A program made the position numbers and the translations under genes. The notes beneath the pieces are model-generated. The model saw nothing but the letters and a program-made list of their open reading frames with translations, did not search any database and had not been told where the DNA came from. Source: Qipengyuania spongiae (GTDB lineage: Bacteria; Pseudomonadota; Alphaproteobacteria; Sphingomonadales; Sphingomonadaceae). Taken from it: a stretch of DNA of 64,000 nt. The stretch lies in contig NZ_CP092471.1 in assembly GCF_026168555.1 (NCBI RefSeq), positions 1,064,501 to 1,128,500 on the forward strand, written 5' to 3'. Every line of letters begins with the position of its first letter. The first letter of the stretch is position 1. Positions 43,071-52,979 of this stretch are shown one piece after another.

Positions 43071-45922
43071 CCCAGCCGCGCCAGCGCCGCTTCCAGCCGC
43101 TCGACCTCGGCGGCATGATGCGCATGGTCCGCGCGCGCCTTCTCGACCGCTTCGGGCTTCGCCTTCTCGACGAATTTCGGATTGCCGAGCCGGCCCTGCA
43201 GCGATCCTGCTTCCTTGCGCGAGGCGACAAGCGCCTTTTCGAGCCGGGCCTTTTCCGCGCCGATGTCGACGATCCCTTCGAGCGGAACGATCACCGCATC
43301 CTCGCCCGCGGCGATCTGCATGGCGGGGCCGGACGGCGCCTCCCCGACATGGACCGGCGTCAGGCGCGCGAGACGTTCGACCGCGGCCGATGCGCGCTCG
43401 AGGACGCCCTTGGCGACGGGCGAGGGGGCCGCGATAAATGCTTCGAGCTTGGCACCGGGCGCAATCCCCAGTTCGTTCTTGGCCGCGCGGGTCGCGGTAG
43501 TCAGCGCGATCACCCAGTCGATCGCCGCCACGGCGTCGGCGTCCACCTGCGCTTGCGGTTCCGGCCATTTCGCGGTCATCAGCGGATGATCGGCGCGGTC
43601 CCCCTGCTTCGACCACAGCTCTTCGGTCACGAAAGGCATGAAGGGGTGCAGCATGACCAGGATCTGGTCGAGCGCCCACCCGGCGACCGCGCGGGTCTCG
43701 GCCGCTGCCGGACTGTCGGCATCGCCGGCGAAGACCGGCTTGATCAGTTCCAAATACCAGTCGCAGAACCGGTCCCAGGCGAAGTGATAGATCGTGTTCG
43801 CCGCTGCATCGAAGCGCAGGTCGGCCATCGCCGCTTCCAGCGCCTCGACCGTCTGCGCGACCTCGCCGATGATCCACTGATTGGCGGCGAGCCGGGCGGG
43901 CGGGGCGGCGATCGTCGTGCTCGCGCCGATGCCGTGCGACTGGCAGAAGCGGGTCGCGTTCCACAGCTTGGTCGCGAAATTCCGGTAACCCTCGACCCGG
44001 TTCTCGTCCATCTTGATGTCGCGGCCCTGGCTTTCCATCGCCGCCATGAAGAAGCGCAGCGCGTCCGCGCCGTAGCGGTCGATGAGGCCGAGCGGATCGA
44101 CGACATTGCCCTTGGATTTCGACATCTTCTGCCCATCCGGCGCGCGGACGAGACCGTGAAGATAGAGCCGCGGCCATGGATTCTCGCCGGTAAGATAGCG
44201 CCCCATCATCATCATCCGCGCATCCCAGAAGAACAGGATGTCGAAGCCCGAGACGAGCAGCGAGTTGGGATAATGCTTGGCGATGAGATCGGTGTTCTCC
44301 GGCCACCCCAGCGTGGCGAAAGGCCAAAGGGCGGAGGAGAACCACGTGTCGAGAACGTCCTCGTCGCGGTAAAGCGTAATCACTCCGCCATTTTGATCAA
44401 GAAGCTCCGCATCAAAAGCATCTTCACGTGGGCTTGATCTCAGCTCGATTTTCTTGACAACGTCTGGTCCAAAAATGTCAGAGTAGTGTTTAAAGGCGGC
44501 TTCGCGAACTTCGTCTTCTGACAGCGCCACGAACGCCTTCTCGAAAGTAATTTTTTGAAAACCTTCTCCAAGGCTACCGCTCAATAACCCACCGCCATCA
44601 CGGACGACTGCGGGTCCATACCACGCCGGAATCCGGTGACCCCACCACAACTGTCGGCTGACGCACCAGGGCTGGATGTTCTCCATCCAGTTGAAGAAGG
44701 TCTTTTCCCAGCTCTTGGGGACGATCTCGATATCGCCGCTGCGGACCGCCTCGATCGGGGCCTTGGCCAGTTCGGCGGCGTTGACGTACCATTGATCGGT
44801 CAGCCACGGCTCGATCTCGACCCCGCCGCGATCGCCGAAGGGGGTGGGGATGGTGCGCGGCTCGGCGTCGTGTTCCTCGCCGTCCTTGTCGAGATGGGGA
44901 ACGAGGCGGCCCGCCTCCTTCATCATCTCGACGACGCGGCGCCGCGCCGCGAAGCGTTCGAGGCCGATCAGTTCATCCGGCACACCGCCGCATTGCACCA
45001 CGCGCGCCTCGGCATCGAACATGTTGAGCATGTCGCCCGCCGCGATCCCCGCACGCTTGCCGACCTCGAAATCGTTGAAATCGTGGCCCGGCGTGATCTT
45101 CACCGCGCCGCTGCCGAGTTCGGGATCGGCATGCTCGTCGGCGACGATCGGGATTTCCCGGCCGGTGATCGGCAGCTTCACCTTGGCACCGCGCGCCACG
45201 AGGTCGCGATAGCGCTCGTCCTCGGGATGGACCGCCACGGCCATGTCGGCCAGCATCGTCTCGGGCCTTGTAGTCGATACGCGGATCGAACCCGACCCGT
45301 CGGCGAGCGGATAGTCGAAGGTCCAGAAGCTGCCCTTCACGTCGCGTGTCTCGACCTCGAGATCGCTGATCGCGGTCTTGAGCTTGGGGTCCCAGTTCAC
45401 CAACCGCTTGTCGCGGTAGATCAATCCGTCTTCGTAAAGCCGGACGAAGGTTTCGAGCACCGCCTTGCTGAAATGCTCGTCCATGGTGAACTGCTCGCGG
45501 CTCCAGTCCATCGAACAGCCGAGACGGCGCAGCTGGCGGGTGATCGTGCCGCCGCTTTCTTCCTTCCATTCCCAAACCTTGCCGACGAAATCCTCGCGGC
45601 TGTAATTGGTCCGCTTGTCCTGATTTTCCTCGAGCCGGCGCTCGACCACCATCTGCGTTGCGATCCCCGCATGGTCGGTGCCCACCACCCACAGCGCATC
45701 CTTGCCGCGCAGGCGCTCGTAACGGATCGCGATGTCCTGAAGCGTGTTGTCGAGCGCGTGGCCGATATGCAGGCTGCCCGTCACATTGGGCGGCGGATTG
45801 ACGATCGTGAATGCCTCCGCCTCCGGGCGGTGAGGACGGAACAGGCCGTTCTCTTCCCAGTGCTGGTACCAGCGGGCCTCGATCTCGCGGGGCTCGAATG
45901 TCGTCGGAAGCTCGGAACTCAT
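43067..45922 (-). CDS. valS: Valyl-tRNA synthetase
   Basis: Charges tRNA-Val; 951 residues. The HIGH motif (GSLHIGH), the editing domain, GRYLTG and KMSKSKGN are all seen, and a C-terminal coiled coil closes the protein. Between IPAWYGP (about 432) and [13 protein letters not shown] (about 512) it has some 45 more residues than typical family members. The DNA of this stretch (44401-44580) is about 48% G+C (86 of 180 bases), well below its surroundings. The frame is intact. Overlaps queE by four bases and is divergent from the Mla operon. Confidence 0.95.
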   Translation of the reverse strand: MSSELPTTFEPREIEARWYQHWEENGLFRPHRPEAEAFTIVNPPPNVTGSLHIGHALDNTLQDIAIRYERLRGKDALWVVGTDHAGIATQMVVERRLEENQDKRTNYSREDFVGKVWEWKEESGGTITRQLRRLGCSMDWSREQFTMDEHFSKAVLETFVRLYEDGLIYRDKRLVNWDPKLKTAISDLEVETRDVKGSFWTFDYPLADGSGSIRVSTTRPETMLADMAVAVHPEDERYRDLVARGAKVKLPITGREIPIVADEHADPELGSGAVKITPGHDFNDFEVGKRAGIAAGDMLNMFDAEARVVQCGGVPDELIGLERFAARRRVVEMMKEAGRLVPHLDKDGEEHDAEPRTIPTPFGDRGGVEIEPWLTDQWYVNAAELAKAPIEAVRSGDIEIVPKSWEKTFFNWMENIQPWCVSRQLWWGHRIPAWYGPAVVRDGGGLLSGSLGEGFQKITFEKAFVALSEDEVREAAFKHYSDIFGPDVVKKIELRSSPREDAFDAELLDQNGGVITLYRDEDVLDTWFSSALWPFATLGWPENTDLIAKHYPNSLLVSGFDILFFWDARMMMMGRYLTGENPWPRLYLHGLVRAPDGQKMSKSKGNVVDPLGLIDRYGADALRFFMAAMESQGRDIKMDENRVEGYRNFATKLWNATRFCQSHGIGASTTIAAPPARLAANQWIIGEVAQTVEALEAAMADLRFDAAANTIYHFAWDRFCDWYLELIKPVFAGDADSPAAAETRAVAGWALDQILVMLHPFMPFVTEELWSKQGDRADHPLMTAKWPEPQAQVDADAVAAIDWVIALTTATRAAKNELGIAPGAKLEAFIAAPSPVAKGVLERASAAVERLARLTPVHVGEAPSGPAMQIAAGEDAVIVPLEGIVDIGAEKARLEKALVASRKEAGSLQGRLGNPKFVEKAKPEAVEKARADHAHHAAEVERLEAALARLG
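44401..44580 (-). other. Low-G+C insert within valS
   Basis: A run of 180 bases at 48% G+C within a gene otherwise near 65%. It codes for about 60 residues rich in Lys, Phe, Glu and Ser, with A- or T-ending codons uncommon elsewhere in the window. It sits just before the conserved DEDVLDTWF motif, where family members differ in length, so the enzyme core is untouched. Confidence 0.65.
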
Positions 45923-46040
45923 AAGGGCGCGCTTTGCCAGCGCCCATTCGCGCGCGCAACATTTGAGCGAGGGTCAAGCTGCGCGGCATTGTGGGAAGTC
46001 GCTTGTGGCGCGCGCAATGCTCGCATAGACGCGTCGACCT

Positions 46041-47153
46041 ATGGATCGCAGGGCCGGTTTCGAAATCGAGGAAGGTGAAGGCGGGGGCGCTGCTCTGGCG
46101 CTCACCGGGCCATGGCTGGTCGCGACCGTCGGCGCCGTCGAAGAGGAGGTCCAGTCGGTCGATGCCGAGGTCGAGCGGATCGATCTCTCGCAAGTCAGCG
46201 AGATCGACACCGCGGGTGCCTGGATGGCCTGTCTGCTCGCCGAACGCTACGAGGCCGAGATCACCGGTGCGAACGAGCGGGCCGCGCGCCTCGTCGAGGC
46301 GGTGAAGGACATGGACCTGGAGGGCGAGGTCGCCGCGCCCCGCTCCGATGTCTTCACCCGCGTCGCCGCGCGGGCGGGCGAAAAGGTTTACGGCGCGCGC
46401 TCGGGCACCCGCGGGGTTGTCGGCTTTCTCGGCGCGTTGATAATCGCTTTCGGCAGCGTCATTCGCCACCCTTCGCGCTTCCGCGGCAAGGCGGTCGTGC
46501 GACAGCTCGAACTGGTCGGCGTGAAGGCATTGCCGATCGTCGGCCTGATGAGCTTTCTGATCGGCGTCGTCATCGCGCAGCAGGGCGCGGTCCAGCTGCA
46601 GCAGTTCGGGGCCGAGACGCTGACCGTCAATCTGGTCGGTCGCATCACATTGCGCGAACTAGGCGTGCTGATGACCGCGATCATGGTCGCGGGCCGTTCG
46701 GGCTCGGCCTTCGCCGCGCAGATCGGCACGATGCGCCTGACCGAAGAGGTGGACGCCATGCGGACGATCGGCATCAATCCGATGGAAGCGCTGGTGGTCC
46801 CGCGCATCCTCGCCGCGATCCTGATGATGCCGCTGCTCGGCTTCTACGCCTCGGCGGTCGCGATTATCGGCGGTGCCGCGATCTCGGACGCATTTCTGGG
46901 CATTCCCTTCCTCAACTTCCTCCAGCGCATCCAGGAAGTGGTGCCGACCTACGACCTGTGGGTCGGGCTGGTGAAGGCGCCGGTCTTCGGCCTCATCGTG
47001 GCGCTGGCGGGCTGCTACCACGGTATGCAGGTCAAGGGTAACTCCGAGGAAGTCGGGCTACGCACCACGATGGCGGTGGTTACAGGCATTTTCGCGGTGA
47101 TCGTGCTCGACGCCTTCTTCGCGGTCTTCTTCACCAGAGTGGGGTGGGCCTGA
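46041..47153 (+). CDS. MlaE-family permease with N-terminal STAS domain
   Basis: The permease of an Mla-type phospholipid transporter, 370 residues. An N-terminal STAS-like domain (about 20-110, IDLSQVSEIDTAGAWMACLLAE) is fused to an MlaE domain with five or six membrane segments, including VGLMSFLIGVVIAQQGAVQLQQFGAE and MVAGRSGSAFAAQIGTMRLTEEVDAM. In E. coli the STAS part is a separate protein, MlaB. Its stop overlaps the next gene (TGATG). First of a four-gene operon. Confidence 0.92.
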   Translation: MDRRAGFEIEEGEGGGAALALTGPWLVATVGAVEEEVQSVDAEVERIDLSQVSEIDTAGAWMACLLAERYEAEITGANERAARLVEAVKDMDLEGEVAAPRSDVFTRVAARAGEKVYGARSGTRGVVGFLGALIIAFGSVIRHPSRFRGKAVVRQLELVGVKALPIVGLMSFLIGVVIAQQGAVQLQQFGAETLTVNLVGRITLRELGVLMTAIMVAGRSGSAFAAQIGTMRLTEEVDAMRTIGINPMEALVVPRILAAILMMPLLGFYASAVAIIGGAAISDAFLGIPFLNFLQRIQEVVPTYDLWVGLVKAPVFGLIVALAGCYHGMQVKGNSEEVGLRTTMAVVTGIFAVIVLDAFFAVFFTRVGWA

Positions 47154-48055
47154 TGGCGCTCGACGAGGAGAAACGCGAAATCGGCCGGCACGAGCGGTTT
47201 CGCGGCGAATATCCGCTGGTGGTCGAAGGGCTGGTCAACCGCTTCGGCGACCAGACGATCCATGACGGGCTCGACCTCAAGGTGCGGCGCGGCGAGATCC
47301 TCGGCGTGGTTGGCGGGTCGGGCACCGGCAAGTCGGTGCTGATGCGCTCGATCATCGGGCTCCAGATTCCTGACGAGGGGCATATCGAGGTGTTCGGCCG
47401 CTCGATCACCGATGCCGATCCCGACGAGGTGCTGGGCATTCGCGATCGCTGGGGCGTGCTGTTCCAGGGGGGCGCGCTGTTCTCGACGCTGACGGTGGGC
47501 GAGAATGTCGAGGTGCCGCTCAAGCAGTTCTTCCCCGACCTGTCGGACGGGCTGCGTCACCAGATCGCGCGCTACAAGGTGAAGCTTTCGGGTCTGCCGG
47601 AAGAAGCGGTGAACAAGTATCCATCCGAGCTTTCGGGTGGCATGAAGAAGCGCGCCGGCCTCGCCCGGGCACTTGCGCTCGATCCCGAACTGCTGTTCCT
47701 CGACGAGCCGACCGCCGGCCTCGATCCGATCGGAGCGGCAGCGTTCGACCAGCTTACACGCGAGCTCAAGAAGACGCTCGGCCTCACGGTTTTCCTGATC
47801 ACGCATGACCTCGATACGCTGCACGAGATCTGCGACCGGGTGGCGGTGCTGGCCGACAAGAAGGTGATCGCGGTCGATACCGTGCCCAACCTCATGGAAC
47901 TCGACCACCCCTGGATTCAGGAATATTTCAACGGACCGCGCGGGCGCGCCGCACTGACGGCGCAGGCGCTCGACGAGTTGCGCCGCCACATGGAACTGCC
48001 CGTGGCCGCGCAGACAGTCAAAGCGTTGGACAACAGCCGGAATGCGAAGGCATAG
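47153..48055 (+). CDS. MlaF-type ABC transporter ATP-binding protein
   Basis: The ATPase for the MlaE permease, 300 residues. Walker A is GGSGTGKSVLM, the signature is LSGGMKKRAGLARAL, Walker B is LLFLDEPTAGLDP, and the switch His is in ITHDLDTL. Start at the ATG overlapping the mlaE stop; an ATG nine bases upstream is possible but less likely. The MKKR signature is typical of MlaF. Confidence 0.92.
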   Translation: MALDEEKREIGRHERFRGEYPLVVEGLVNRFGDQTIHDGLDLKVRRGEILGVVGGSGTGKSVLMRSIIGLQIPDEGHIEVFGRSITDADPDEVLGIRDRWGVLFQGGALFSTLTVGENVEVPLKQFFPDLSDGLRHQIARYKVKLSGLPEEAVNKYPSELSGGMKKRAGLARALALDPELLFLDEPTAGLDPIGAAAFDQLTRELKKTLGLTVFLITHDLDTLHEICDRVAVLADKKVIAVDTVPNLMELDHPWIQEYFNGPRGRAALTAQALDELRRHMELPVAAQTVKALDNSRNAKA

Positions 48056-48065
48056 AGAGAAGCGA

Positions 48066-49013
48066 ATGGAAACGCGCGCAAATCACGTCTGGGTGGGGGT
48101 CGTCTCGCTCGTGCTCCTCGCCGCGCTGGCGGCCTTCATCGTATGGCTCGCGCGGCTGGGCGAAGGCAATCAGAACGAATACGACGTCTTCTTCAAGCAG
48201 TCCGTCTCGGGACTCGCGACCGGTAGCCAGGTATCCTTCGCCGGTGTTCCCGTGGGTCAGGTAAGTCAGATCCGCCTGTGGGAAAAGGACCCGGAATTCG
48301 TCCGCGTCCGTCTCAAGGTGCGCGAGGAAGTGCCAATTCTCGTCGGCACCACGGCGACCATCCAGTCGAGCTTCACCGGCGTGTCCACCATCCTTCTCGA
48401 CGGTGCCCGGCGAGGCCGCCCGCCGATCACCTGCGAGACGACCGCCTGCACCGAAGGCGTACCCATAATTCCGCCCAAAGCCGGCGGCTTCGGCGAAATC
48501 CTCGCCAATGCGCCTTTGCTGCTCGAACGTCTGGCCACTCTGACCGAGCGCCTCACCCTGCTGCTTTCGGACGAGAACCAGGGATCGATCGCTGGCATCC
48601 TCGCCAACACCGACAAGATGACTGCGGATCTCGCCAGCGCCACGCCGCAGATCGAGCGGACCATGGCCGAGCTTCAGGTTACCCTGCGCGAAGCGGGCGA
48701 GGCGCTGAACCAGTTCGAGACGGTGACCGCTTCGACCGACCGCCTGCTGAACCAGGAAGGGGCGCAGCTTGCCGACCAGTTGCGGGCGACGCTGACATCC
48801 GCGAGCGGCGCGGCCCAGTCGCTGGAGCGCACGCTCGAGGAAGCACGTCCGGCGACAAAGCAGTTGACGGAAAGTACCTTGCCGGCGGCCGAGGCGACGC
48901 TCAGGGATCTGCGCGCCACGAGCAAGGCGCTGCGCCAGGTCACCGAGAAGATCGAAAACCAGGGCGTGGGATCCCTAGTCGGCGGACCCGCGCTGCCCGA
49001 TTACGAACCGTGA
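48066..49013 (+). CDS. MlaD-family periplasmic lipid-binding protein
   Basis: A 315-residue protein with one N-terminal membrane anchor (about 8-30) and an MCE domain (YDVFFKQSVSGLATGSQVSFAGVPVGQV). A long helical C-terminal part (about 130-300) follows, heptad-like and rich in Leu, Thr and Ala. It passes phospholipids across the periplasm with the MlaE-MlaF complex. The long helical tail is greater than in E. coli MlaD (183 residues) and more like the tube-forming MCE proteins. Confidence 0.9.
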   Translation: METRANHVWVGVVSLVLLAALAAFIVWLARLGEGNQNEYDVFFKQSVSGLATGSQVSFAGVPVGQVSQIRLWEKDPEFVRVRLKVREEVPILVGTTATIQSSFTGVSTILLDGARRGRPPITCETTACTEGVPIIPPKAGGFGEILANAPLLLERLATLTERLTLLLSDENQGSIAGILANTDKMTADLASATPQIERTMAELQVTLREAGEALNQFETVTASTDRLLNQEGAQLADQLRATLTSASGAAQSLERTLEEARPATKQLTESTLPAAEATLRDLRATSKALRQVTEKIENQGVGSLVGGPALPDYEP

Positions 49014-49021
49014 GGTCATCG

Positions 49022-49612
49022 ATGAAGCCTATCCGTCTCCTGCCGGTCCTCGCGGGCGCGGCGCTCCTGTCCGGTTGCATCAGCTTCGGTGAAGATCCGC
49101 CCGAAAGCCTGCTGTCGCTGACGCCGGCGACCAGCGCGAATGCCGGCTCGGGAACCACGGCAACTCGCGAGAGTGCGCTCGCGCTCGTCGAATTCGAGGC
49201 CCCGCAACGGCTCGACGTCACGCGCGTCCCGGTGCAGATCACCGACAGTTCGGTCGCCTATGTCGAGAATGCGGTCTGGGTGGAAAAGCCCGCCCGCCTC
49301 TTCCGCCGCCTCATCGCCGAAACGATCCGCGCAGGTTCGGGGCGGGTGGTGATCGATGGCGACGATCCGGGGGCCATGGCGGCGACGCGGCTCCACGGTA
49401 CCTTGCGCGATTTCGGCTTCGATGCCCGAACCGGAGAGGCCGTGGTGGCAATCGACATGACCCGCAGCGGTGATGGTTCGCAAGTGACTACGCGGCGGTT
49501 CGAGGCGCGTATCCCGGGTGTGGTTCCGGAAGCGGGACCTGTCGGCATCGCGCTCAACCAGGGGGCCAATCAGGTCGCGGGCGAGATCGCCGCATGGGTG
49601 AACGCGAGCTGA
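49022..49612 (+). CDS. ABC-type transport auxiliary lipoprotein (PqiC-like)
   Basis: A 196-residue lipoprotein: signal peptide with LSGC lipobox at about residues 17-20, then a domain of the ABC-type transport auxiliary lipoprotein family (VPVQITDSSVAYVENAVWVEKPARLFRRLIAETI). PqiC and LetB-associated lipoproteins share this fold, which suggests an outer-membrane anchor for the MCE tube. It takes the place of the MlaA/MlaC genes, which are not seen here. Fourth gene of the operon, eight bases after the MlaD gene. Confidence 0.85.
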   Translation: MKPIRLLPVLAGAALLSGCISFGEDPPESLLSLTPATSANAGSGTTATRESALALVEFEAPQRLDVTRVPVQITDSSVAYVENAVWVEKPARLFRRLIAETIRAGSGRVVIDGDDPGAMAATRLHGTLRDFGFDARTGEAVVAIDMTRSGDGSQVTTRRFEARIPGVVPEAGPVGIALNQGANQVAGEIAAWVNAS

Positions 49613-49657
49613 GGACCGGGTCGCGTTGCCGGAGTGGTGACGTGATCGGAGTGCGTT

Positions 49658-50365
49658 TCAGCCGTGGTCCGTCGTCTGTCGGCAGCGCACGAATTCCAGC
49701 GCGCTGAGAAAGGCGGCCTTGCGTTCGGCCCGTCGGTCGGCTGCTTCCGCATCGACCCCCCAGCGTTCGGTCTGCCAGTCCTCTTCGAGATTGGCCGCGT
49801 CCCACAGCTGTTTGCCGTCGGCATCGGATTCCAGTGCCGCAAGGCCAATGCAGAGCGATGCGGCGAGCGAGGTCAGTGCGTACAAACCGGCCAGCTCGAA
49901 GATGTCCAGCCGCTCCAGCCGCCGGCGCAGGGCGGCAGTCGCCTCATCCGACAGCGGGCGGGCAACGATACCGCTGACCCGTTCCATCCGTATGCCCTCG
50001 CGCGCCTCGAGCGCCGTCACCAGCGGCTCCCACACATCCTGTTGGCGCCGCCACAGCGCATCCTCGGGATCGGCGCGGTAGCAGAGCGTGTCTGTCTCGG
50101 CATAGGCCAGCAGTTTGTCGATCTGTCCGGCTCGGTCCGGTGCCACGACGTCGATCGCGAAATCGGCGATGTCGCGATGGCGAAAGCCGCGCGGATCGAT
50201 CTCTTCGCCCTGACCGCGCCATTCTCGGGCCAGCAATCGGGCCAGAGGCTCGGTGGGGACGATCTGGGGTTTCCGGGTCTGCGTCATCACAACGCGACCG
50301 TCGAGCGCGACCGACCAGCCGCCATCGACCTGCCGGACTGACACCTCGTCATAGAACCGTTTCAT
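49658..50365 (-). CDS. ATP12-family F1 ATPase assembly chaperone
   Basis: A 235-residue homolog of mitochondrial Atp12, which assists assembly of the F1 alpha subunit. It begins MKRFYDEVSVRQVDGGWSVALDGR, then VPTEPLARLLAREW, AETDTLCYRADP and the RVSGIVARP region. This family is restricted to alphaproteobacteria and mitochondria. The ATG overlaps the upstream small gene by four bases. It is last in a six-gene overlapping operon. Confidence 0.9.
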   Translation of the reverse strand: MKRFYDEVSVRQVDGGWSVALDGRVVMTQTRKPQIVPTEPLARLLAREWRGQGEEIDPRGFRHRDIADFAIDVVAPDRAGQIDKLLAYAETDTLCYRADPEDALWRRQQDVWEPLVTALEAREGIRMERVSGIVARPLSDEATAALRRRLERLDIFELAGLYALTSLAASLCIGLAALESDADGKQLWDAANLEEDWQTERWGVDAEAADRRAERKAAFLSALEFVRCRQTTDHG

Positions 50366-50598
50366 GAGCCGTGACCTTTCCACCGTCTGGCCATCTGGCG
50401 CGGGAGGAAGAAGAACCCGGCCGCGCCCGCGATCAGCAGGATCGTGCCTAAAGCAGGCACTTCCCCGATCCGCTCCACATAAAGCGTAGCGCCGGCGAGA
50501 ACGATCCCGAGGCAACATAAGCGAACCAGCTGCATTTGCGCGAACCGGCGCTTCGCCAGCCGTTCCGCGGCATTGGGGGCGAGTTCGCGTTCAGCCAC
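50362..50598 (-). CDS. Small membrane protein, unknown function
   Basis: A 78-residue protein with a basic N-terminal helix (AERLAKRRFAQMQLVR) and two membrane segments (about 26-42 and 47-67), ending RQMARRWKGHGS. I do not recognise a family. It overlaps the HAD gene by eight bases and the ATP12 gene by four, so it is translated as part of the operon. Confidence 0.75.
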   Translation of the reverse strand: MAERELAPNAAERLAKRRFAQMQLVRLCCLGIVLAGATLYVERIGEVPALGTILLIAGAAGFFFLPRQMARRWKGHGS

Positions 50599-51244
50599 GA
50601 ATCAGCGCTTCCAACTCGTCCATCGTCCTAGCAACAGCGTCGGCCCCTTCCTCGAGCAGTTCCTCCGGCTTGTGGTAGCCCCAGGCTACGCCGATGGCCC
50701 GCACGCCCGCGGTGCGCGCCATGGCGATATCGAAGGTAGTATCACCGATCATCACCGCCCCCGCCGGATCGACTTTCGCTTCGTCGAGCGCGGCGAGCAG
50801 CATTGCCGGATCGGGCTTCGACGGGTGACGGTCGGCAGTCTGGAGGCTGATGAAGAAATCCGCGATGTCGTGCATGGCAAGACAGGCGTTGAGGCCGCGA
50901 TCGCTTTTGCCGGTGGCCACGGCGAGCAACCAGCCTTCGCGGTGCAGGCGGCCTAGCAGTTCGGCCATGCCGTCGTATAGCGGTTCGCGTAGCCGCCCCT
51001 CGGCCCGCGCGGTCGAGAAACTGTCCTTGTAGCCCTGCACTGCAATCGCCTGCGTCTCCGCGCTTGCATCGGGCGCAAGGCGGCGCAGGGCCTGCGGCAG
51101 GCTGAGCCCGACCATGCGGCGGATGGTGTTGCGGTCCGGGGGCGTGAGGTTGGCAGACGCGAAGCCCGCCTCCATCGCCTCACAGATCGAGGCTTGTCCG
51201 TCGACGAGCGTGCCGTCGCAGTCGAAGATCGCTAGCCGCGTCAT
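50591..51244 (-). CDS. HAD-superfamily phosphatase (phosphoglycolate phosphatase-like)
   Basis: A 217-residue haloacid dehalogenase-type phosphatase. Motif I is FDCDGTLVDGQ, motif II the AVATGKSDRG stretch, motif III Lys in KPDPAML, and motif IV GDTTFDIAMA. The helical cap lies between motifs I and II. The substrate is unknown. Start taken as the ATG at 51244; a GTG at 51256 overlapping the stop of the PaiB gene would add four residues. Confidence 0.87.
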   Translation of the reverse strand: MTRLAIFDCDGTLVDGQASICEAMEAGFASANLTPPDRNTIRRMVGLSLPQALRRLAPDASAETQAIAVQGYKDSFSTARAEGRLREPLYDGMAELLGRLHREGWLLAVATGKSDRGLNACLAMHDIADFFISLQTADRHPSKPDPAMLLAALDEAKVDPAGAVMIGDTTFDIAMARTAGVRAIGVAWGYHKPEELLEEGADAVARTMDELEALIRG

Positions 51245-51252
51245 AGGCCGCG

Positions 51253-51852
51253 TCACGGGCGCACCAGTCGCATCAATTGCGCGAGCGCGGGCGAGCCGTT
51301 TGCCTCGTGGCCTGCCGCAATGGCCTCGCGCACCCCGTCGGGCTTGGATTGCGAGAGCTTCAGCGTCGGACGCCAGGCGAGTATTTCCAGTTCGAAGCCA
51401 ACGATTCCGGTGAAAAGCTTCCGCCAGGTTTCTTCAGAGGCTTCCGCGGCCCGCCACGCTTCCCCTTCGAGGCGCGCTTCGTGCCGCTCGATCAAACGGT
51501 GCAGCAGCGCCTCCAGCCCTTCCGGCTCCATCTTCCGCACCCGACCTTCCAGCTCCAGCGCGACGTAGTCCCAGGTGGGAACCGTGTCGCGCTTTTCGTA
51601 CCAGCGCGGCGACACATAGGCGTCCGGGCCGTTCACAACGGCCAGCGCATTCGCTCCGTCGAGATGGCGGGTGAGAGCGTTGCCGCGCGAAAGGTGGAAC
51701 TGGATCGCGCCGTCGCCGGTCGAGACGATCGGCGTGTGCGCGACGCGCGGCCCATCCGGCGTGGTCAGAAACACCATCGCGAAGCCGACCTGGTCGATCA
51801 GCGCTTCGAGCAGTTCGCGGTCTTCGCTGCGGAAGGCCGAATTGGGATGCAT
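51253..51852 (-). CDS. FMN-binding PaiB family protein
   Basis: A 199-residue split-barrel flavin-binding protein of the PaiB family (negative transcriptional regulator by name). It has FAMVFLTTPDGPRVAHTPIV, the NGPDAYVSPRWYEKRDTVPTWDYVALE signature and ends with the conserved KLSQSKPDGVREAI segment. The actual role is probably enzymatic or redox-related. The ATG overlaps the rluA stop by one base. Confidence 0.88.
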   Translation of the reverse strand: MHPNSAFRSEDRELLEALIDQVGFAMVFLTTPDGPRVAHTPIVSTGDGAIQFHLSRGNALTRHLDGANALAVVNGPDAYVSPRWYEKRDTVPTWDYVALELEGRVRKMEPEGLEALLHRLIERHEARLEGEAWRAAEASEETWRKLFTGIVGFELEILAWRPTLKLSQSKPDGVREAIAAGHEANGSPALAQLMRLVRP

Positions 51853-52979
51853 CAGCGCTTCCCGCCGGACTTTCCGCCGGACTTCGCAGACCTGGAGGTC
51901 ACCCGGCCGCGCCGCTCGCCGCGCCGGGCCTTGCGATACTGCTTGGCATGGGCGCGGGCCGCCTGTTTCTTCTCCGCCTTGGAGCGCTCGGGCGCTTCTT
52001 CGGGCGTGGGGCTCGCATCGGACAGGCCGGGGTCGAAGCCGAGCTGTTCCATGCTGCCCGCGAAATGTTCCGGCAGTTCGGCGGTCGCGTCGATCTTCTC
52101 GCCATCAGGGCCGCTGATGATCAGCCGCCTCGCGTGGAGATGCATCTTGCGGCTGATGCTGCCGGTGAGGAAGGCGTCCTGCCCGCCATATTTGCCGTCG
52201 CCCACGATCGGGTGGCCCATTGCAGCGCAGTGGACACGCAGCTGGTGGGTGCGCCCGGTCAGCGGTTCGAGCTCGAGCCAGGCGGCCTTGTTGCCGGCGC
52301 GTTCGACCACGCGATAGCGAGTCTTGGCCGGCTGGCCGTTCTCCTCGTCGACATGCATCTTTTCGCCGCCGGTGCCGGGTTGCTTGGCCAGCGCCGCCTC
52401 GATCACGCCCTGCGCGATGTCGGGCACGCCGACCACCAGCGCCCAGTAGATCTTCTTGGCACTGCGCCCGGCGAAGCGCTTGGAATAGGAGGCCGCGCTC
52501 CCTGGGCTGCGCGCCACCAACAGGATGCCGGACGTGTCCTTGTCGAGCCGGTGGACGAGCCGCGGGCGGGGCTCTTCGCCTTCCGCATAGGCATCGAGCA
52601 GCCCGTCGACATGGCGCGTCGTCTTCGTCCCACCCTGCGTGGCGAGGCCGGGCGGCTTGTTCAGCACCAGTGCGGACTTCGTGCGCTGGATCAGCATGTC
52701 CTCGGCAAGCGAGCGATCCTCGGGCGAGAGTTCACGCCGCTGGCGTTCCCCGCGATCGGGCGAGGCGCCGCCCGGCGGCACGCGGATCTGCTGGCCTTCC
52801 ACGAGCCGGTCGTCCGGTTTCGCGCGGGCGCCGTCGACCCGGATCTGTCCGGTCCGCGCCCATTTCGACACGGTGCCGAAGCCGATCTGGGGCAGGTGCC
52901 GCTTGAACCAGCGGTCGAGCCGGATGCCGTCATCGTCGGCGGCGATGGTGAACAGGCGCACTTCGTCGGAAGGTTTCAC
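51852..52979 (-). CDS. RluA-family pseudouridine synthase
   Basis: Converts uridine to pseudouridine in ribosomal RNA (RluC/RluD-type). The 375-residue protein has an N-terminal S4-like domain (IRLDRWFKRHLPQIGFG) and the catalytic motif HRLDKDTSGILLVAR with the essential Asp. GRTHQLRVHCA follows. The C-terminus is a long basic low-complexity tail (Lys/Arg/Ser/Gly) of about 50 residues. The start is GTG at 52979, overlapping the crcB stop. Confidence 0.92.
   Translation of the reverse strand: MKPSDEVRLFTIAADDDGIRLDRWFKRHLPQIGFGTVSKWARTGQIRVDGARAKPDDRLVEGQQIRVPPGGASPDRGERQRRELSPEDRSLAEDMLIQRTKSALVLNKPPGLATQGGTKTTRHVDGLLDAYAEGEEPRPRLVHRLDKDTSGILLVARSPGSAASYSKRFAGRSAKKIYWALVVGVPDIAQGVIEAALAKQPGTGGEKMHVDEENGQPAKTRYRVVERAGNKAAWLELEPLTGRTHQLRVHCAAMGHPIVGDGKYGGQDAFLTGSISRKMHLHARRLIISGPDGEKIDATAELPEHFAGSMEQLGFDPGLSDASPTPEEAPERSKAEKKQAARAHAKQYRKARRGERRGRVTSRSAKSGGKSGGKR

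Noticed and set aside
44401-44580. valS as a frameshifted or broken gene
   Set aside because: The frame is open from end to end and all catalytic motifs are present on both sides of the insert.
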